Made by a program: the position numbers and the translations under genes
The notes under the pieces: model-generated
Database searches by the model: none
The model's input: the letters and a program-made list of their open reading frames with translations, nothing else
What the model was told of the DNA's origin: nothing
Shown: piece by piece, positions 1 through 7,692 of the stretch
Position numbering within the stretch: position 1 is the first letter of the stretch
Layout: the number at the start of each line of letters is the position of its first letter
Origin: an uncultured Pelagibacteraceae bacterium
Lineage (GTDB): Bacteria; Pseudomonadota; Alphaproteobacteria; Pelagibacterales; Pelagibacteraceae
Reading direction: 5' to 3'
DNA: 33,249 nucleotides
Assembly: GCA_902531025.1 (NCBI GenBank)
Contig: CACACV010000002.1
Coordinates: 1 to 33,249 of the forward strand

Positions 1-943
1 TCCACATAGTTCTAATTTTAACTCCCATTATTATTGAAGTAAAAAATACTAAAACTATAGGAACAATACTTATTGTTAGCAAAAACAAAAGTTTATTATC
101 TTTTAAATCGAATTTAGTCGATAATTTATTATTTAAAAATAAAAGCATTATAAAGAAAGGAATTAATATTCCAAATTGCTTTCCTAGGAATATTAAAGGA
201 TGCTTAACATGATTTAAAATATTTTGATCCTCGGCTCCAGTTCTATGAAGTCCATAAGTGATAGTTACATAATTATTTTCTGTAAGCCAAATTAAATGCG
301 GAAGCAAAACTATAAAGAATGAAATTATAGATATCATACATTTAAAATCAATTTTTTTTTTGTAAATCATATAAATTAAAAAAATATCAATTGCTAAACC
401 TAAATAGATAAATAAGTATTTTGATAGAAATCCAAAACCAGCAAATAGACCCATTAAAAACCAATCTATAATTTTATTATCTTTAAAACCTTTCCATAAA
501 TATAAAACAGTTAGTGCCCAAAAAGGCATCGAACAAACATTCACATTAAATTCTGGAGTTGTAAAATTATAAAAATAAATCCCTTCTAATAATAAAACAG
601 ATAATAAACAAAAACTTGTGTTTTCAAAAAATTCTTCTGCAAGCTTAAAAACAACAAAAAAAGAAATAATTACACAAATTTGGCTTAATAAATAGTAAGC
701 CCAATCTTGATTGCCAAAAATAAGATAAAATACTTCTGGTAAAAATGCGCTCATTGGAGGATGTTTATTAAATCCCCAGTCCAAATTACTTCCCCAAGCG
801 AGTGCCTCAATTGTATCTAAGGGTAAATTATTATTTGTTAAACTTGGGATTAAAGTCCAAATAATTAAATGAGTTGTAATAATAATATAAAATAAGTTAG
901 TTAAATTCTTTTTATTTAAAGCCATTTTTGTCAATTTATACAA
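1..943 (-). CDS. ArnT/PMT-like membrane glycosyltransferase (3' end cut by window edge)
   Basis: The frame is open from the left window edge, so the C-terminus is missing and about 313 residues are visible. Near the N-terminus an acidic Asp-Thr-Ile-Glu segment is followed by W-G, then N-K-H-P-P-M. This is the acidic-patch plus HPPM pattern of the GT39/GT83 (PMT, ArnT) superfamily, which moves sugars from polyprenyl-phosphate donors in the inner membrane. Many hydrophobic helices follow, as expected for this polytopic fold. An ATG lies at 925, but an in-frame TTG at 943 sits 6 nt after a perfect AAGGAGG (minus strand, 956-950). I prefer the TTG, which adds six residues. The acceptor (lipid A, glycan or protein) cannot be told from the sequence. 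It diverges from dksA with almost no spacer. Confidence 0.8.
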   Translation of the reverse strand, partial: MYKLTKMALNKKNLTNLFYIIITTHLIIWTLIPSLTNNNLPLDTIEALAWGSNLDWGFNKHPPMSAFLPEVFYLIFGNQDWAYYLLSQICVIISFFVVFKLAEEFFENTSFCLLSVLLLEGIYFYNFTTPEFNVNVCSMPFWALTVLYLWKGFKDNKIIDWFLMGLFAGFGFLSKYLFIYLGLAIDIFLIYMIYKKKIDFKCMISIISFFIVLLPHLIWLTENNYVTITYGLHRTGAEDQNILNHVKHPLIFLGKQFGILIPFFIMLLFLNNKLSTKFDLKDNKLLFLLTISIVPIVLVFFTSIIMGVKIRTMW

Positions 944-949
944 TTAATA

Positions 950-956
950 CCTCCTT
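950..956 (-). promoter_or_regulatory. Strong Shine-Dalgarno deciding the TTG start of the glycosyltransferase
   Basis: The minus strand reads AAGGAGG, then six nucleotides, then TTG at 943-941 in frame with the downstream glycosyltransferase. A TAA stop lies just before the TTG. The alternative ATG at 925 is about 24 nt from this element, too far for it to act. Most genes in this window have no visible Shine-Dalgarno, so this one stands out. On the plus strand the same bases partly form the -35 box of dksA. Confidence 0.6.
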
Positions 957-982
957 GACACCCAATAATTCGTGAATATATT
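955..982 (+). promoter_or_regulatory. Sigma70-like promoter of dksA
   Basis: TTGACA (955-960), a 16-bp spacer and TATATT (977-982) make a near-consensus sigma70 promoter. The predicted transcription start, near 989-990, lies downstream of a possible GTG start at 972 and upstream of the ATG at 1005. It therefore argues that dksA translation begins at 1005. A perfect palindrome (972-985) covers the -10 box. Confidence 0.6.
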
Positions 983-985
983 CAC
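972..985. promoter_or_regulatory. Perfect 14-bp palindrome over the dksA -10 box, possible operator
   Basis: GTGAATATATTCAC is its own reverse complement, and its centre coincides with the TATATT box at 977-982. A dimeric repressor bound here would block RNA polymerase at dksA. Only the palindrome is seen; a role as operator is inference, and chance is possible in such AT-rich DNA. Confidence 0.4.
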
Positions 986-1004
986 CAAATTCAAAAATTT
1001 GAGC

Positions 1005-1421
1005 ATGGTTAAGATCTCTAAAACATACGTCCCAAAAGAAAAAGAAAAATACATGTGCGCAAAGCATCTAGAGTTTTTTAAGTTAAAATTAATGGATTGG
1101 AAAAAAGATTTAAAAAGATCTAACAGTGAAGCAATATTTAACGCATCTATGGATGATAATAGTTCATCAGCAGATATTGTTGATCAAGCAAGTTCTTACA
1201 CTGAAAAAAATGTAGAAATGAGAGCTATTAATAGACAAATAAAACTTATATCTAAAATTGATGGTGCTCTTAAAAAAATTCAAAATGGAACATATGGTTT
1301 TTGTGAAGAAACAGGAGAACCAATAGGTTTGAAGAGATTAATGGCAAGACCTGTGGCAACATTGTGTATTACAGCTCAAGAAAAACACGAAAAAAACGAA
1401 AAAGTTTACGCTGACGACTAA
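1005..1421 (+). CDS. dksA: DksA/TraR-family RNA polymerase-binding transcription factor
   Basis: This 138-residue protein matches alphaproteobacterial DksA, which enters the secondary channel of RNA polymerase and works with ppGpp to tune rRNA and amino-acid promoters. The coiled-coil tip motif DxxDxA is present (D57, D60, A62). The globular end carries the family sequence GFCEETGEP followed by LKRL-ARP. Only two of the four classical zinc-site cysteines remain, C100 and C121; the partner positions are T103 and A124. This half-cysteine site is familiar in alphaproteobacterial DksA. The start at 1005 is chosen because the promoter -10 box lies at 977-982, inside a longer reading frame that begins with GTG at 972. 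It ends convergently with the GST gene, overlapping by 4 nt. Confidence 0.93.
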   Translation: MVKISKTYVPKEKEKYMCAKHLEFFKLKLMDWKKDLKRSNSEAIFNASMDDNSSSADIVDQASSYTEKNVEMRAINRQIKLISKIDGALKKIQNGTYGFCEETGEPIGLKRLMARPVATLCITAQEKHEKNEKVYADD

Positions 1422-2047
1422 GGTAAAGGTATCTCCAAGTTTTTATCCATAAATTTATAACCTTTGTCTACTGCAGGACGCTTTGAAATTTCTAAATACC
1501 ATCTACAAAGATTGTTGTATTTTGCTAATCCAATATCATGCCATTCATGTCTTGCAATCCATGGCCATGTAGCAATATCTGCTATTGAATAACTTTCTCC
1601 TGCAAGAAATTTTGATTGTCCTAATCTTTCATCTAAATCATTATAAATTGATTTTGTTATATTAAAATATCTTTTTTCACCAAATTCACTTTTTCCAGAA
1701 TTGTAATGATGAAATTGATGGTGTTGACCAATCATAGGACCTACATATCCCACTTGACCCATTAACCACTGATTAATTTTAAGCCTGTTTTCTTTATCAT
1801 AAAATTTATTACTTTTATCTCCTAGATACATAAGAATTGCACCGGATTCAAATACAGATTCTTTATTGTTACCATGATCGATAATTACCGGAATTTTACT
1901 AAATGGGCTTATTTTTCTAAATTCAGGATGGAATTGTTCTTTTTTCCGAAGATCAACTTTGGTTAATTTATAATCAAAACCAATTTCTTCCAGCATTATA
2001 CTTATTTTTTTTCCGTTAGGGGTATCTGCTGAAAATAATTCGATCAC
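1418..2047 (-). CDS. YfcG-like glutathione S-transferase family protein
   Basis: This 209-residue protein has the thioredoxin-like N-terminal domain of the nu-class/YfcG group, opening with a T-P-N-G-K-K-I segment, then K-I-P with a cis-proline and FESGAIL, the glutathione-binding signature. An all-helical C-terminal domain follows, including the ADIATWPW segment typical of GST C-domains. YfcG relatives act as glutathione-dependent disulfide reductases in the cytoplasm; the actual substrate here is unknown. Its ATG overlaps the stop of the ferredoxin-NADP reductase gene by 4 nt (ATGA), so the two are probably translationally coupled. It is the last gene of the ferredoxin-reductase-GST run. 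Confidence 0.9.
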   Translation of the reverse strand: MIELFSADTPNGKKISIMLEEIGFDYKLTKVDLRKKEQFHPEFRKISPFSKIPVIIDHGNNKESVFESGAILMYLGDKSNKFYDKENRLKINQWLMGQVGYVGPMIGQHHQFHHYNSGKSEFGEKRYFNITKSIYNDLDERLGQSKFLAGESYSIADIATWPWIARHEWHDIGLAKYNNLCRWYLEISKRPAVDKGYKFMDKNLEIPLP

Positions 2048-3059
2048 TCCTTTACACCTATCCTGTCTTTGACAGTCTTCGATGTAGTTGTGAATTCAAA
2101 CCTGTACTTTTCATTAGGTCTTGCATATTTGAAACAACCTCTAGCTGCAAGAGCGCCTTCGTGGAACCCAGACAAAATTAATTTAAGTTTTCCAGGATAA
2201 GTACAAATATCTCCAATTGCAAAAATACCTTTCTTATTAGTTTCAAAATTTTCAGTATTTACAGGAATTGTTTTTTTATCTAAATTTAAGCCCCAATCTA
2301 AAATAGGCCCAAGCTGCATTATTAAACCAAAGAAACCCAAAACATAATCTGTATTGATTGTTTTGCTTTCACCTTTTTCATTTTTTATTTCAACAGTTTC
2401 AAGATTTTCATTTCCTAATACGTCTTTTATTGAATATTGTGTTAAGATTTCAATCTTTTTATTATTTTCTAATTCTTTTATTTTGTCTACACTAGATTGT
2501 GCTCCTCTAAACTCATCTCTTCTATGAACTAAAGTTACTTTAGAATTCTTTGAAAGTTCTATTGTCCAATCTAATGCACTATCTCCACCTCCAAAAATAA
2601 CAACTTTTTTATCTTTAAATATATCCTTGTCTTTTATTGAATATAAGACTGATTTTCCCTCAAATTTTTCACAATTTTTTGAGGGAAATTTTCGTGGTTC
2701 AAAAGAACCAACTCCCCCAGCAATCACTATATTTGGTGTTAAAAATTCTTTTCCTTTTAGCGTCTTAACAATCCATTTATTATTTTCATTTTTTATTTCT
2801 TGAACTCTATCACTTAAATGTGATTTAAAATTAAATGGTTTTATTTGTTCTATTAAACTATTTGTAAGTTCTTCACCGGTACATTCAGGAATTGCGGGTA
2901 TATCATAAATAGGTTTGTCTGGATAAAGCTCTATACATTGTCCTCCTAACTTATCTAGATTGTCAACAATTTCACACTTAAGCCCTATGATGCCTAGTTG
3001 ATGAGCACAAAATAAACCTGTGGGCCCTGCTCCAACAATCAAAACATCTGTATCAGTCA

Positions 3060-3060
<1 letters not shown>
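2044..3060 (-). CDS. Ferredoxin-NADP(+) reductase, thioredoxin-reductase-like type (FNR2)
   Basis: The 338-residue flavoprotein has an N-terminal FAD-binding Rossmann motif GAGPTG (residues 10-15), then LGGQC (about 38-42), an NADP-binding GGGDSALDW segment (157-165), and a C-terminal AIGD plus SGFHEGA region that contacts FAD. The redox CxxC that thioredoxin reductase carries just before its NADP motif is absent, so I call it the TrxR-like ferredoxin-NADP reductase rather than TrxB. It would move electrons between NADPH and the ferredoxin encoded immediately upstream. Its ATG overlaps the ferredoxin stop by one base, strong evidence for a functional pair. Confidence 0.92.
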
Positions 3061-3380
<320 letters not shown>

Positions 3381-3386
3381 TTAAGA

Positions 3387-3416
3387 TTTATATAAGCACA
3401 AAAAAAAATAGGGCAA
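3387..3416 (-). promoter_or_regulatory. Possible promoter of the ferredoxin-reductase-GST genes
   Basis: On the minus strand TTGCCC (3416-3411), a 16-bp spacer and TATATA (3394-3389) precede the ferredoxin ATG at 3380. The -35 element would lie in the proteorhodopsin terminator stem, and the transcript would be nearly leaderless. The match is modest, and AT-rich DNA yields TATA-like boxes easily. Confidence 0.3.
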
Positions 3417-3437
3417 GTAATTAAACTTGCCCTATTT
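3400..3437 (-). terminator. Rho-independent terminator of proteorhodopsin
   Basis: An 11-bp perfect inverted repeat, ATAGGGCAAGT (3408-3418) and ACTTGCCCTAT (3425-3435), flanks a 6-nt loop. On the minus strand the stem is followed directly by a run of T residues (3409-3400 region). This is a textbook intrinsic terminator placed just after the proteorhodopsin stop. It is one of the few GC-containing stems in the window. Confidence 0.9.
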
Positions 3438-3458
3438 ATTAATTATTTAACTCTACTA

Positions 3459-4220
3459 TTATCTTTTAGAAGAGTTTGCAACAGCGCAAGACCATATAAT
3501 TAAACCAAAAGCGATTTTATTAACAAAGTCTGCTAAGTTGTAAATAACGTTAAGTGCATTGGCGTCAATACCACCAGTTAGGTAACCAAAAATGTAACCT
3601 AAAGGATAGATTGCCCAACCAACGGTAACGATCATTCTTAATGCTCCGAATGCCACTACCAGTGACTTATTTCCAGATTTAGCTGCAACTTTGCCCGCTT
3701 CACCTGAAAAGATTTCATAAAGAATATAAATCCAACCTGCTATCCCGATAATAAAACCAAGCGTAGCATTAATGAATCCAGCTTCTCCAAGATATCCACC
3801 TACTAACATAACTAAAGAACCTATTAAGATTCTCCAGAAAATGCCGCTGTCAACTTTTCTTACTGCTGAAAGAATTAAGTAAAATTCTACTAGCTGTAAA
3901 GGAACTGTAATTAACCAGTCAATGTATCTGTAAACAGTTGGAGTATCTCCTGTTTCAACCCAAACCGCTCTCATGTACATGTAATGGATAAATGCAATAC
4001 CAGTTACTAATCCAGCTACGTTTACTGATTTTCTCCATTGAACAGCAACATTTGCTTGCTCCATAAAGAAAAACGCAGTAGCTGCCAACATACCCATTGA
4101 AATTAACCAGAATGAAATTCCAACGAAATCATCCGTAGCTAAAAAGGTAGTTGCCGCATTAGCCGCCGTAGTCGCTCCAATAAGCACTAAAGCTAAAGCT
4201 AACATCTTAATTGTCTTCAT
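3459..4220 (-). CDS. Proteorhodopsin, blue-absorbing type, light-driven proton pump
   Basis: This 253-residue seven-helix retinal protein has a cleavable-looking signal peptide (residues 1 to about 22). Using that numbering, the proton acceptor is D101 (RYIDWL), with T105 and proton donor E112, the D-T-E motif of proton pumps. H79 partners the acceptor, and the retinal Schiff-base lysine is K235 (ADFVNK). The tuning residue, position 105 in the standard numbering, is Q109 (TVPLQLVEF), which predicts blue absorption. A longer frame starts at 4235, but that ATG overlaps the GAGGGAG Shine-Dalgarno at 4233-4227, which lies 6 nt before the ATG at 4220; I chose 4220. It has its own leader and terminator. 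No retinal-synthesis gene is in the window. Confidence 0.98.
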   Translation of the reverse strand: MKTIKMLALALVLIGATTAANAATTFLATDDFVGISFWLISMGMLAATAFFFMEQANVAVQWRKSVNVAGLVTGIAFIHYMYMRAVWVETGDTPTVYRYIDWLITVPLQLVEFYLILSAVRKVDSGIFWRILIGSLVMLVGGYLGEAGFINATLGFIIGIAGWIYILYEIFSGEAGKVAAKSGNKSLVVAFGALRMIVTVGWAIYPLGYIFGYLTGGIDANALNVIYNLADFVNKIAFGLIIWSCAVANSSKR

Positions 4221-4226
4221 AAAAAA

Positions 4227-4233
4227 CTCCCTC
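4227..4233 (-). promoter_or_regulatory. Shine-Dalgarno of proteorhodopsin
   Basis: The minus strand reads GAGGGAG followed by six T residues and the ATG at 4220. This places translation start at 4220 rather than at the ATG at 4235, which would share a base with the ribosome-binding site. Confidence 0.75.
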
Positions 4234-4246
4234 ATTAGTTAGTTTT

Positions 4247-4268
4247 TATAGTTTAAATTTAAACTATA
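4247..4268. promoter_or_regulatory. Perfect 22-bp palindrome in the proteorhodopsin leader
   Basis: The half-site TATAGTTTAAA is followed at once by its exact reverse complement, giving 11 + 11 bp with no mismatch or spacer. It lies 14 nt upstream of the proteorhodopsin Shine-Dalgarno, between that site and any upstream -35 element. It could be an operator for a dimeric regulator, or a hairpin in the mRNA leader. Adjacent to it are AACTTAAGTT (4286-4295) and a CCTAA/TTAGG pair (4275-4279, 4294-4298), so this leader is rich in symmetric elements. Confidence 0.5.
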
Positions 4269-4433
4269 GCCGAACCTAATGGTTCAACTTAAGTTAGGGG
4301 CTTAATAGCAAATAAAAATAGATTATTGAAGACTTTTTGACCTCTAAAAAGTATTGATTTTACTTACTTTATAAAATTAAATACAACCTGATACATAAAA
4401 TCATTATAAAAGTGAATCAAAAAACAAATCACA
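4269..4433. promoter_or_regulatory. Divergent control region between proteorhodopsin and prpE-like gene
   Basis: This non-coding stretch must hold the promoters of both divergent genes. On the minus strand, TTGAAC (4287-4282) is the best -35-like box for proteorhodopsin, but no -10 sits at ideal distance. On the plus strand TTGATT (4354-4359) and AT-rich boxes around 4370-4381 could serve the prpE-like gene. None is convincing on its own. I saw no known riboswitch pattern. Confidence 0.35.
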
Positions 4434-6332
4434 ATGACAAGTAGTTTTAACAAAATTTATCAATATTCTATTCAAAAACCGGAAGAATTTTGGAAAGATA
4501 TTTCTGAAGATATCCATTGGTATAAAAAACCATCGAAAATTCTCAACAAAGCTAACCCTCCTTTTTATAAATGGTTCGAAGATGGAGTTACAAATACCTG
4601 TTACAATGCAATAGATGTCCATATCGATAAAGGCAATGGTGATAAAACTGCGTTGATCTATGACAGTCCTATTACAAACAAAAAAGCAAAGTTTACATTT
4701 AATGAATTAAGAGAAAAAATTTCAAAGTTTGCTGGAGCATTAGATAATCAGGGTGTCAAAAAAGGTGACAGAGTAATTATTTATATGCCAATGATTCCTG
4801 AGGCAGTTATAGCGATGCTCGCATGTGGAAGAATTGGTGCCATACACTCTGTAGTTTTTGGTGGATTTGCATCAAATGAGCTAGCAAGCAGGATAGATGA
4901 TAGTAAAGCAAAAATTTTAATCACAGCATCATGTGGATTTGAGCCAGGTCGAACGGTAGAATATAGACCTTTGGTAGATGGTGCTTTAAAACTTGCAAAT
5001 CATAAAGTTGGGAAAGTCATTTTCTTTCAAAGAGAAGGTCACGAAGTAAATCTTAATTCTCCATTAGAGATAGATTGGGAAGAAGCTCTTGTTAATGCAA
5101 AAGATAAGGATTGTATTGAAATTGGAGCTAACGACTTTGCTTATATATTGTACACATCAGGAACAACGGGCATACCAAAAGGTATAGTGAGAGATATTGG
5201 GGGTCATATTGTTGCTCTTAAATGGACAATGAAAAATATTTACAACATTGATGAAAACGATGTTTGGTGGTCAGCAAGTGATATTGGATGGATAGTTGGA
5301 CATTCTTATATTGTCTACGCTCCTTTATTTAAAGGATGCACAACTGTTCTATTTGAAGGAAAACCAGTTGGAACACCTGATGCTGGGGTTTTTTGGAGAA
5401 TTATTTCTGAATATAAAATAAAATCATTATTTACAGCGCCAACTGCTTTCAGAGCAATCAAAAAAGAAGATCCTGATGGCAAATTTTTTTCTAAATATAA
5501 TTTGAGTTCATTTGAGTCATTATTTTTAGCTGGGGAAAGAGCTGATCCAGATACAATAAAGTGGGCTGAAAATCTTTTAAATGTTCCTGTAATTGATCAT
5601 TGGTGGCAAACAGAAACGAGTTGGGCAATAAGTTCTAATTGTACTGGTATTGAAATGCAAAAAACTAAATATGGTTCAGCATGTAAAGCTGTGCCAGGTT
5701 ATGATGTAAAAATAATTAAACCTGATCATTCAATAGCAAAGCCAAATGAAATGGGAGATATAGTTGTTAAACTACCTTTGCCTCCAGGAACATTTCCTAC
5801 TCTTTGGAAAGCAGACAAAAGATATGAAGAAAATTATATGACAAATTATAAAGGGTACTACCAAACTTATGATGCAGGGCATATCGATGAAGATGGATAT
5901 ATTTGGATAATGTCACGAACTGATGACATAATAAATGTTGCAGGACATAGATTATCAACGGGTGCAATAGAGGAAGTATTATCTGAACATCAATCAGTTG
6001 CTGAATGTGCAGTTCTTGGAATTGCAGATAAGTTAAAAGGACAATTACCAATCGGAATGGTTGTTTTAAAATCTGGAGTAGAAAAAGACAACGATACAAT
6101 TTCAAAAGAATGTATTCAGATGGTTAGAGACAAAATTGGTCCAGTTGCAGCATTTAAAGTTGTTATAGTAATAAAGAGATTACCCAAAACAAGATCGGGA
6201 AAAATTCTAAGAGGAACTATTAGAAAAATTGCTGACAAGGAAGAATATAAAATGCCAGCTACAATAGACGATCCAGTAATACTTGAAGAAATTACACAAA
6301 GTTTAATAGAAAATAATATTCTTAATAAATAG
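4434..6332 (+). CDS. prpE: Propionyl-CoA synthetase (PrpE-like acyl-CoA ligase)
   Basis: This 632-residue ANL-superfamily ligase activates a short-chain acid with ATP and CoA through an acyl-adenylate. The phosphate-binding loop YTSGTTGIPKG is at 240-250, and it runs directly into IVRDIGGHIVAL, which is characteristic of propionate-CoA ligases (PrpE, ACSS3) rather than plain acetyl-CoA synthetase. DHWWQTETSW is at 388-397, YDAGHIDEDGY at 479-489, the hinge region near 495-510, and the catalytic lysine of the C-domain is K590 (TRSGK). The length matches the family. It diverges from proteorhodopsin and converges on the dihydroorotase-family gene with 6 bp between them. Acetate or other short acids could also be used; propionate is the best call. 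Confidence 0.88.
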   Translation: MTSSFNKIYQYSIQKPEEFWKDISEDIHWYKKPSKILNKANPPFYKWFEDGVTNTCYNAIDVHIDKGNGDKTALIYDSPITNKKAKFTFNELREKISKFAGALDNQGVKKGDRVIIYMPMIPEAVIAMLACGRIGAIHSVVFGGFASNELASRIDDSKAKILITASCGFEPGRTVEYRPLVDGALKLANHKVGKVIFFQREGHEVNLNSPLEIDWEEALVNAKDKDCIEIGANDFAYILYTSGTTGIPKGIVRDIGGHIVALKWTMKNIYNIDENDVWWSASDIGWIVGHSYIVYAPLFKGCTTVLFEGKPVGTPDAGVFWRIISEYKIKSLFTAPTAFRAIKKEDPDGKFFSKYNLSSFESLFLAGERADPDTIKWAENLLNVPVIDHWWQTETSWAISSNCTGIEMQKTKYGSACKAVPGYDVKIIKPDHSIAKPNEMGDIVVKLPLPPGTFPTLWKADKRYEENYMTNYKGYYQTYDAGHIDEDGYIWIMSRTDDIINVAGHRLSTGAIEEVLSEHQSVAECAVLGIADKLKGQLPIGMVVLKSGVEKDNDTISKECIQMVRDKIGPVAAFKVVIVIKRLPKTRSGKILRGTIRKIADKEEYKMPATIDDPVILEEITQSLIENNILNK

Positions 6333-6338
6333 TCTTAA

Positions 6339-7649
6339 TTAATCTTTAAATCTTATTGGTTTACCAGAGGGTTCTCCTAGAATCTCTCCTTCTTTCATTT
6401 TTATTTCACCGTTTATAATTGTATAAACAGGAGTGCCTTTAAGTTTATATCCATCAAAAGGTGACCATCCACACTTGCTCTCTATTTTTTCATTTTTAAT
6501 TTCAATAATTTTATTCATATCCACAATTGTTAAGTCAGCATCATAGTTTTCCTTTATGTATCCCTTGCCAATAATACCAAAAATTTTTGCTGGGTTTTCG
6601 CATATGAGATTCATTAATTGAACAAGGGATAATTTTCCATCGTTTACATGGTTTAACATTACTGGTAACAAAGTCTGTACCCCTGGCATTCCAGATGATG
6701 TGTCAGGATACTCTTTGTCTTTATTTTCTCGTAAGTGAGGAGCATGATCCGAACCAATAGTATCATTGTAATTATTTCTAACTGCATACCATAATCTATT
6801 GTAATGACTTTTTTCTCTAATAGGTGGATTCATTTGAGCATAAGTACCGAGTTTATCGTAACAGTCTGGTGCATAAAGAGTTAAATGTTGAGGTGTTATT
6901 TCAAAAGTAATATTCCCTTTATTTTGAGACAAAAAATCTACTTCATCTTTAGTGGTTACATGAAGAATGTGAGCTTTCTTGCCTAATCTTTTTGCAATTT
7001 TGACAATCCTTCTGGTAGAGGACATTGCGCACTCTTCATCTCTCCATATTGGATGAGAATGAACATTGCCCCTTTCTCTTAATTTTTTTCTAAGATTTAA
7101 AATATCTTCATCTTCTGAATGAACTGCAACAATTTTAGATGTGCTTTCAAATACTTTTTCGATGTCTTCTTCTTTATGAACTAATAAAGTTCCTGTTGAT
7201 GAGCCTGCAAATAATTTAACACCACAACATCCTTCTAAACCTTTCAGGCTTGCTAATTCACTTTGATTATCAGGAGTAGCACCAAAGTAAAATGCATGAT
7301 TACAGTACATTCTATTTTTTGCTAAATCTATTTTTCTCTGAAATTCTGTTTTGTTTGTGGTTGCAGGATTAGTATTTGGCATTTCAAAAACGGAAGTAAT
7401 ACCTCCAACTATCGCCGCTTTGCTTCCTGAATTTAAATCCTCTGTATCAGTTGAGCCTGGTTCTCTAAAATGTGTTTGTGTGTCTATACAACCGGGAAGA
7501 ACCGTTAGTCCTGTAGCATCAATTAATTGATTTGTATCTTCATCTAGCTTTCCAATTTTTACAATCTTGCCATCTTGAATGCCTATATCAACTTCTTGAA
7601 GATTATAATCAATATAACATGCGCCATTTTTGATTATTAGATCTAACAT
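6339..7649 (-). CDS. pyrC: Dihydroorotase-family cyclic amidohydrolase
   Basis: This 436-residue amidohydrolase resembles class I dihydroorotases, which close carbamoyl-aspartate to dihydroorotate in pyrimidine synthesis. Metal-site residues are visible: H60 in THFREPG, the likely carboxylated lysine K145 (GVKLFAG), H177 (VHSED), H230 (LHVTT) and D301 (GSDHAPH). The first histidine of the usual H-x-H is replaced by Q58 (DTQTH); I recall the same variant from other alphaproteobacterial dihydroorotases. FEMPNTNP is present. Allantoinase or hydantoinase activity cannot be excluded because these enzymes share the fold. No other pyrimidine gene lies nearby. Confidence 0.85.
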   Translation of the reverse strand: MLDLIIKNGACYIDYNLQEVDIGIQDGKIVKIGKLDEDTNQLIDATGLTVLPGCIDTQTHFREPGSTDTEDLNSGSKAAIVGGITSVFEMPNTNPATTNKTEFQRKIDLAKNRMYCNHAFYFGATPDNQSELASLKGLEGCCGVKLFAGSSTGTLLVHKEEDIEKVFESTSKIVAVHSEDEDILNLRKKLRERGNVHSHPIWRDEECAMSSTRRIVKIAKRLGKKAHILHVTTKDEVDFLSQNKGNITFEITPQHLTLYAPDCYDKLGTYAQMNPPIREKSHYNRLWYAVRNNYNDTIGSDHAPHLRENKDKEYPDTSSGMPGVQTLLPVMLNHVNDGKLSLVQLMNLICENPAKIFGIIGKGYIKENYDADLTIVDMNKIIEIKNEKIESKCGWSPFDGYKLKGTPVYTIINGEIKMKEGEILGEPSGKPIRFKD

Positions 7650-7692
7650 TTTATAAAAAAGTAATTATATTATTAATTAAGATCAATCAATT

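Noticed and set aside
972-1004. GTG start at 972 for dksA
   Set aside because: The likely -10 box (977-982) lies inside this extension, so the transcript would begin downstream of it. DksA similarity begins at the ATG at 1005.
4221-4433. Riboswitch upstream of proteorhodopsin
   Set aside because: The leader has short palindromes but no multi-stem pattern that I can match to a known class, and the gene is not a typical metabolite-controlled target.
4404-4622. Open minus-strand frame opposite the start of the prpE-like gene
   Set aside because: It lies antisense to a well-supported coding sequence, has no family resemblance and no ribosome site. The same applies to antisense frames at 5797-6105, 15850-16071, 22107-22469, 22842-23090, 23921-24145, 28058-28357 and 30225-30464.
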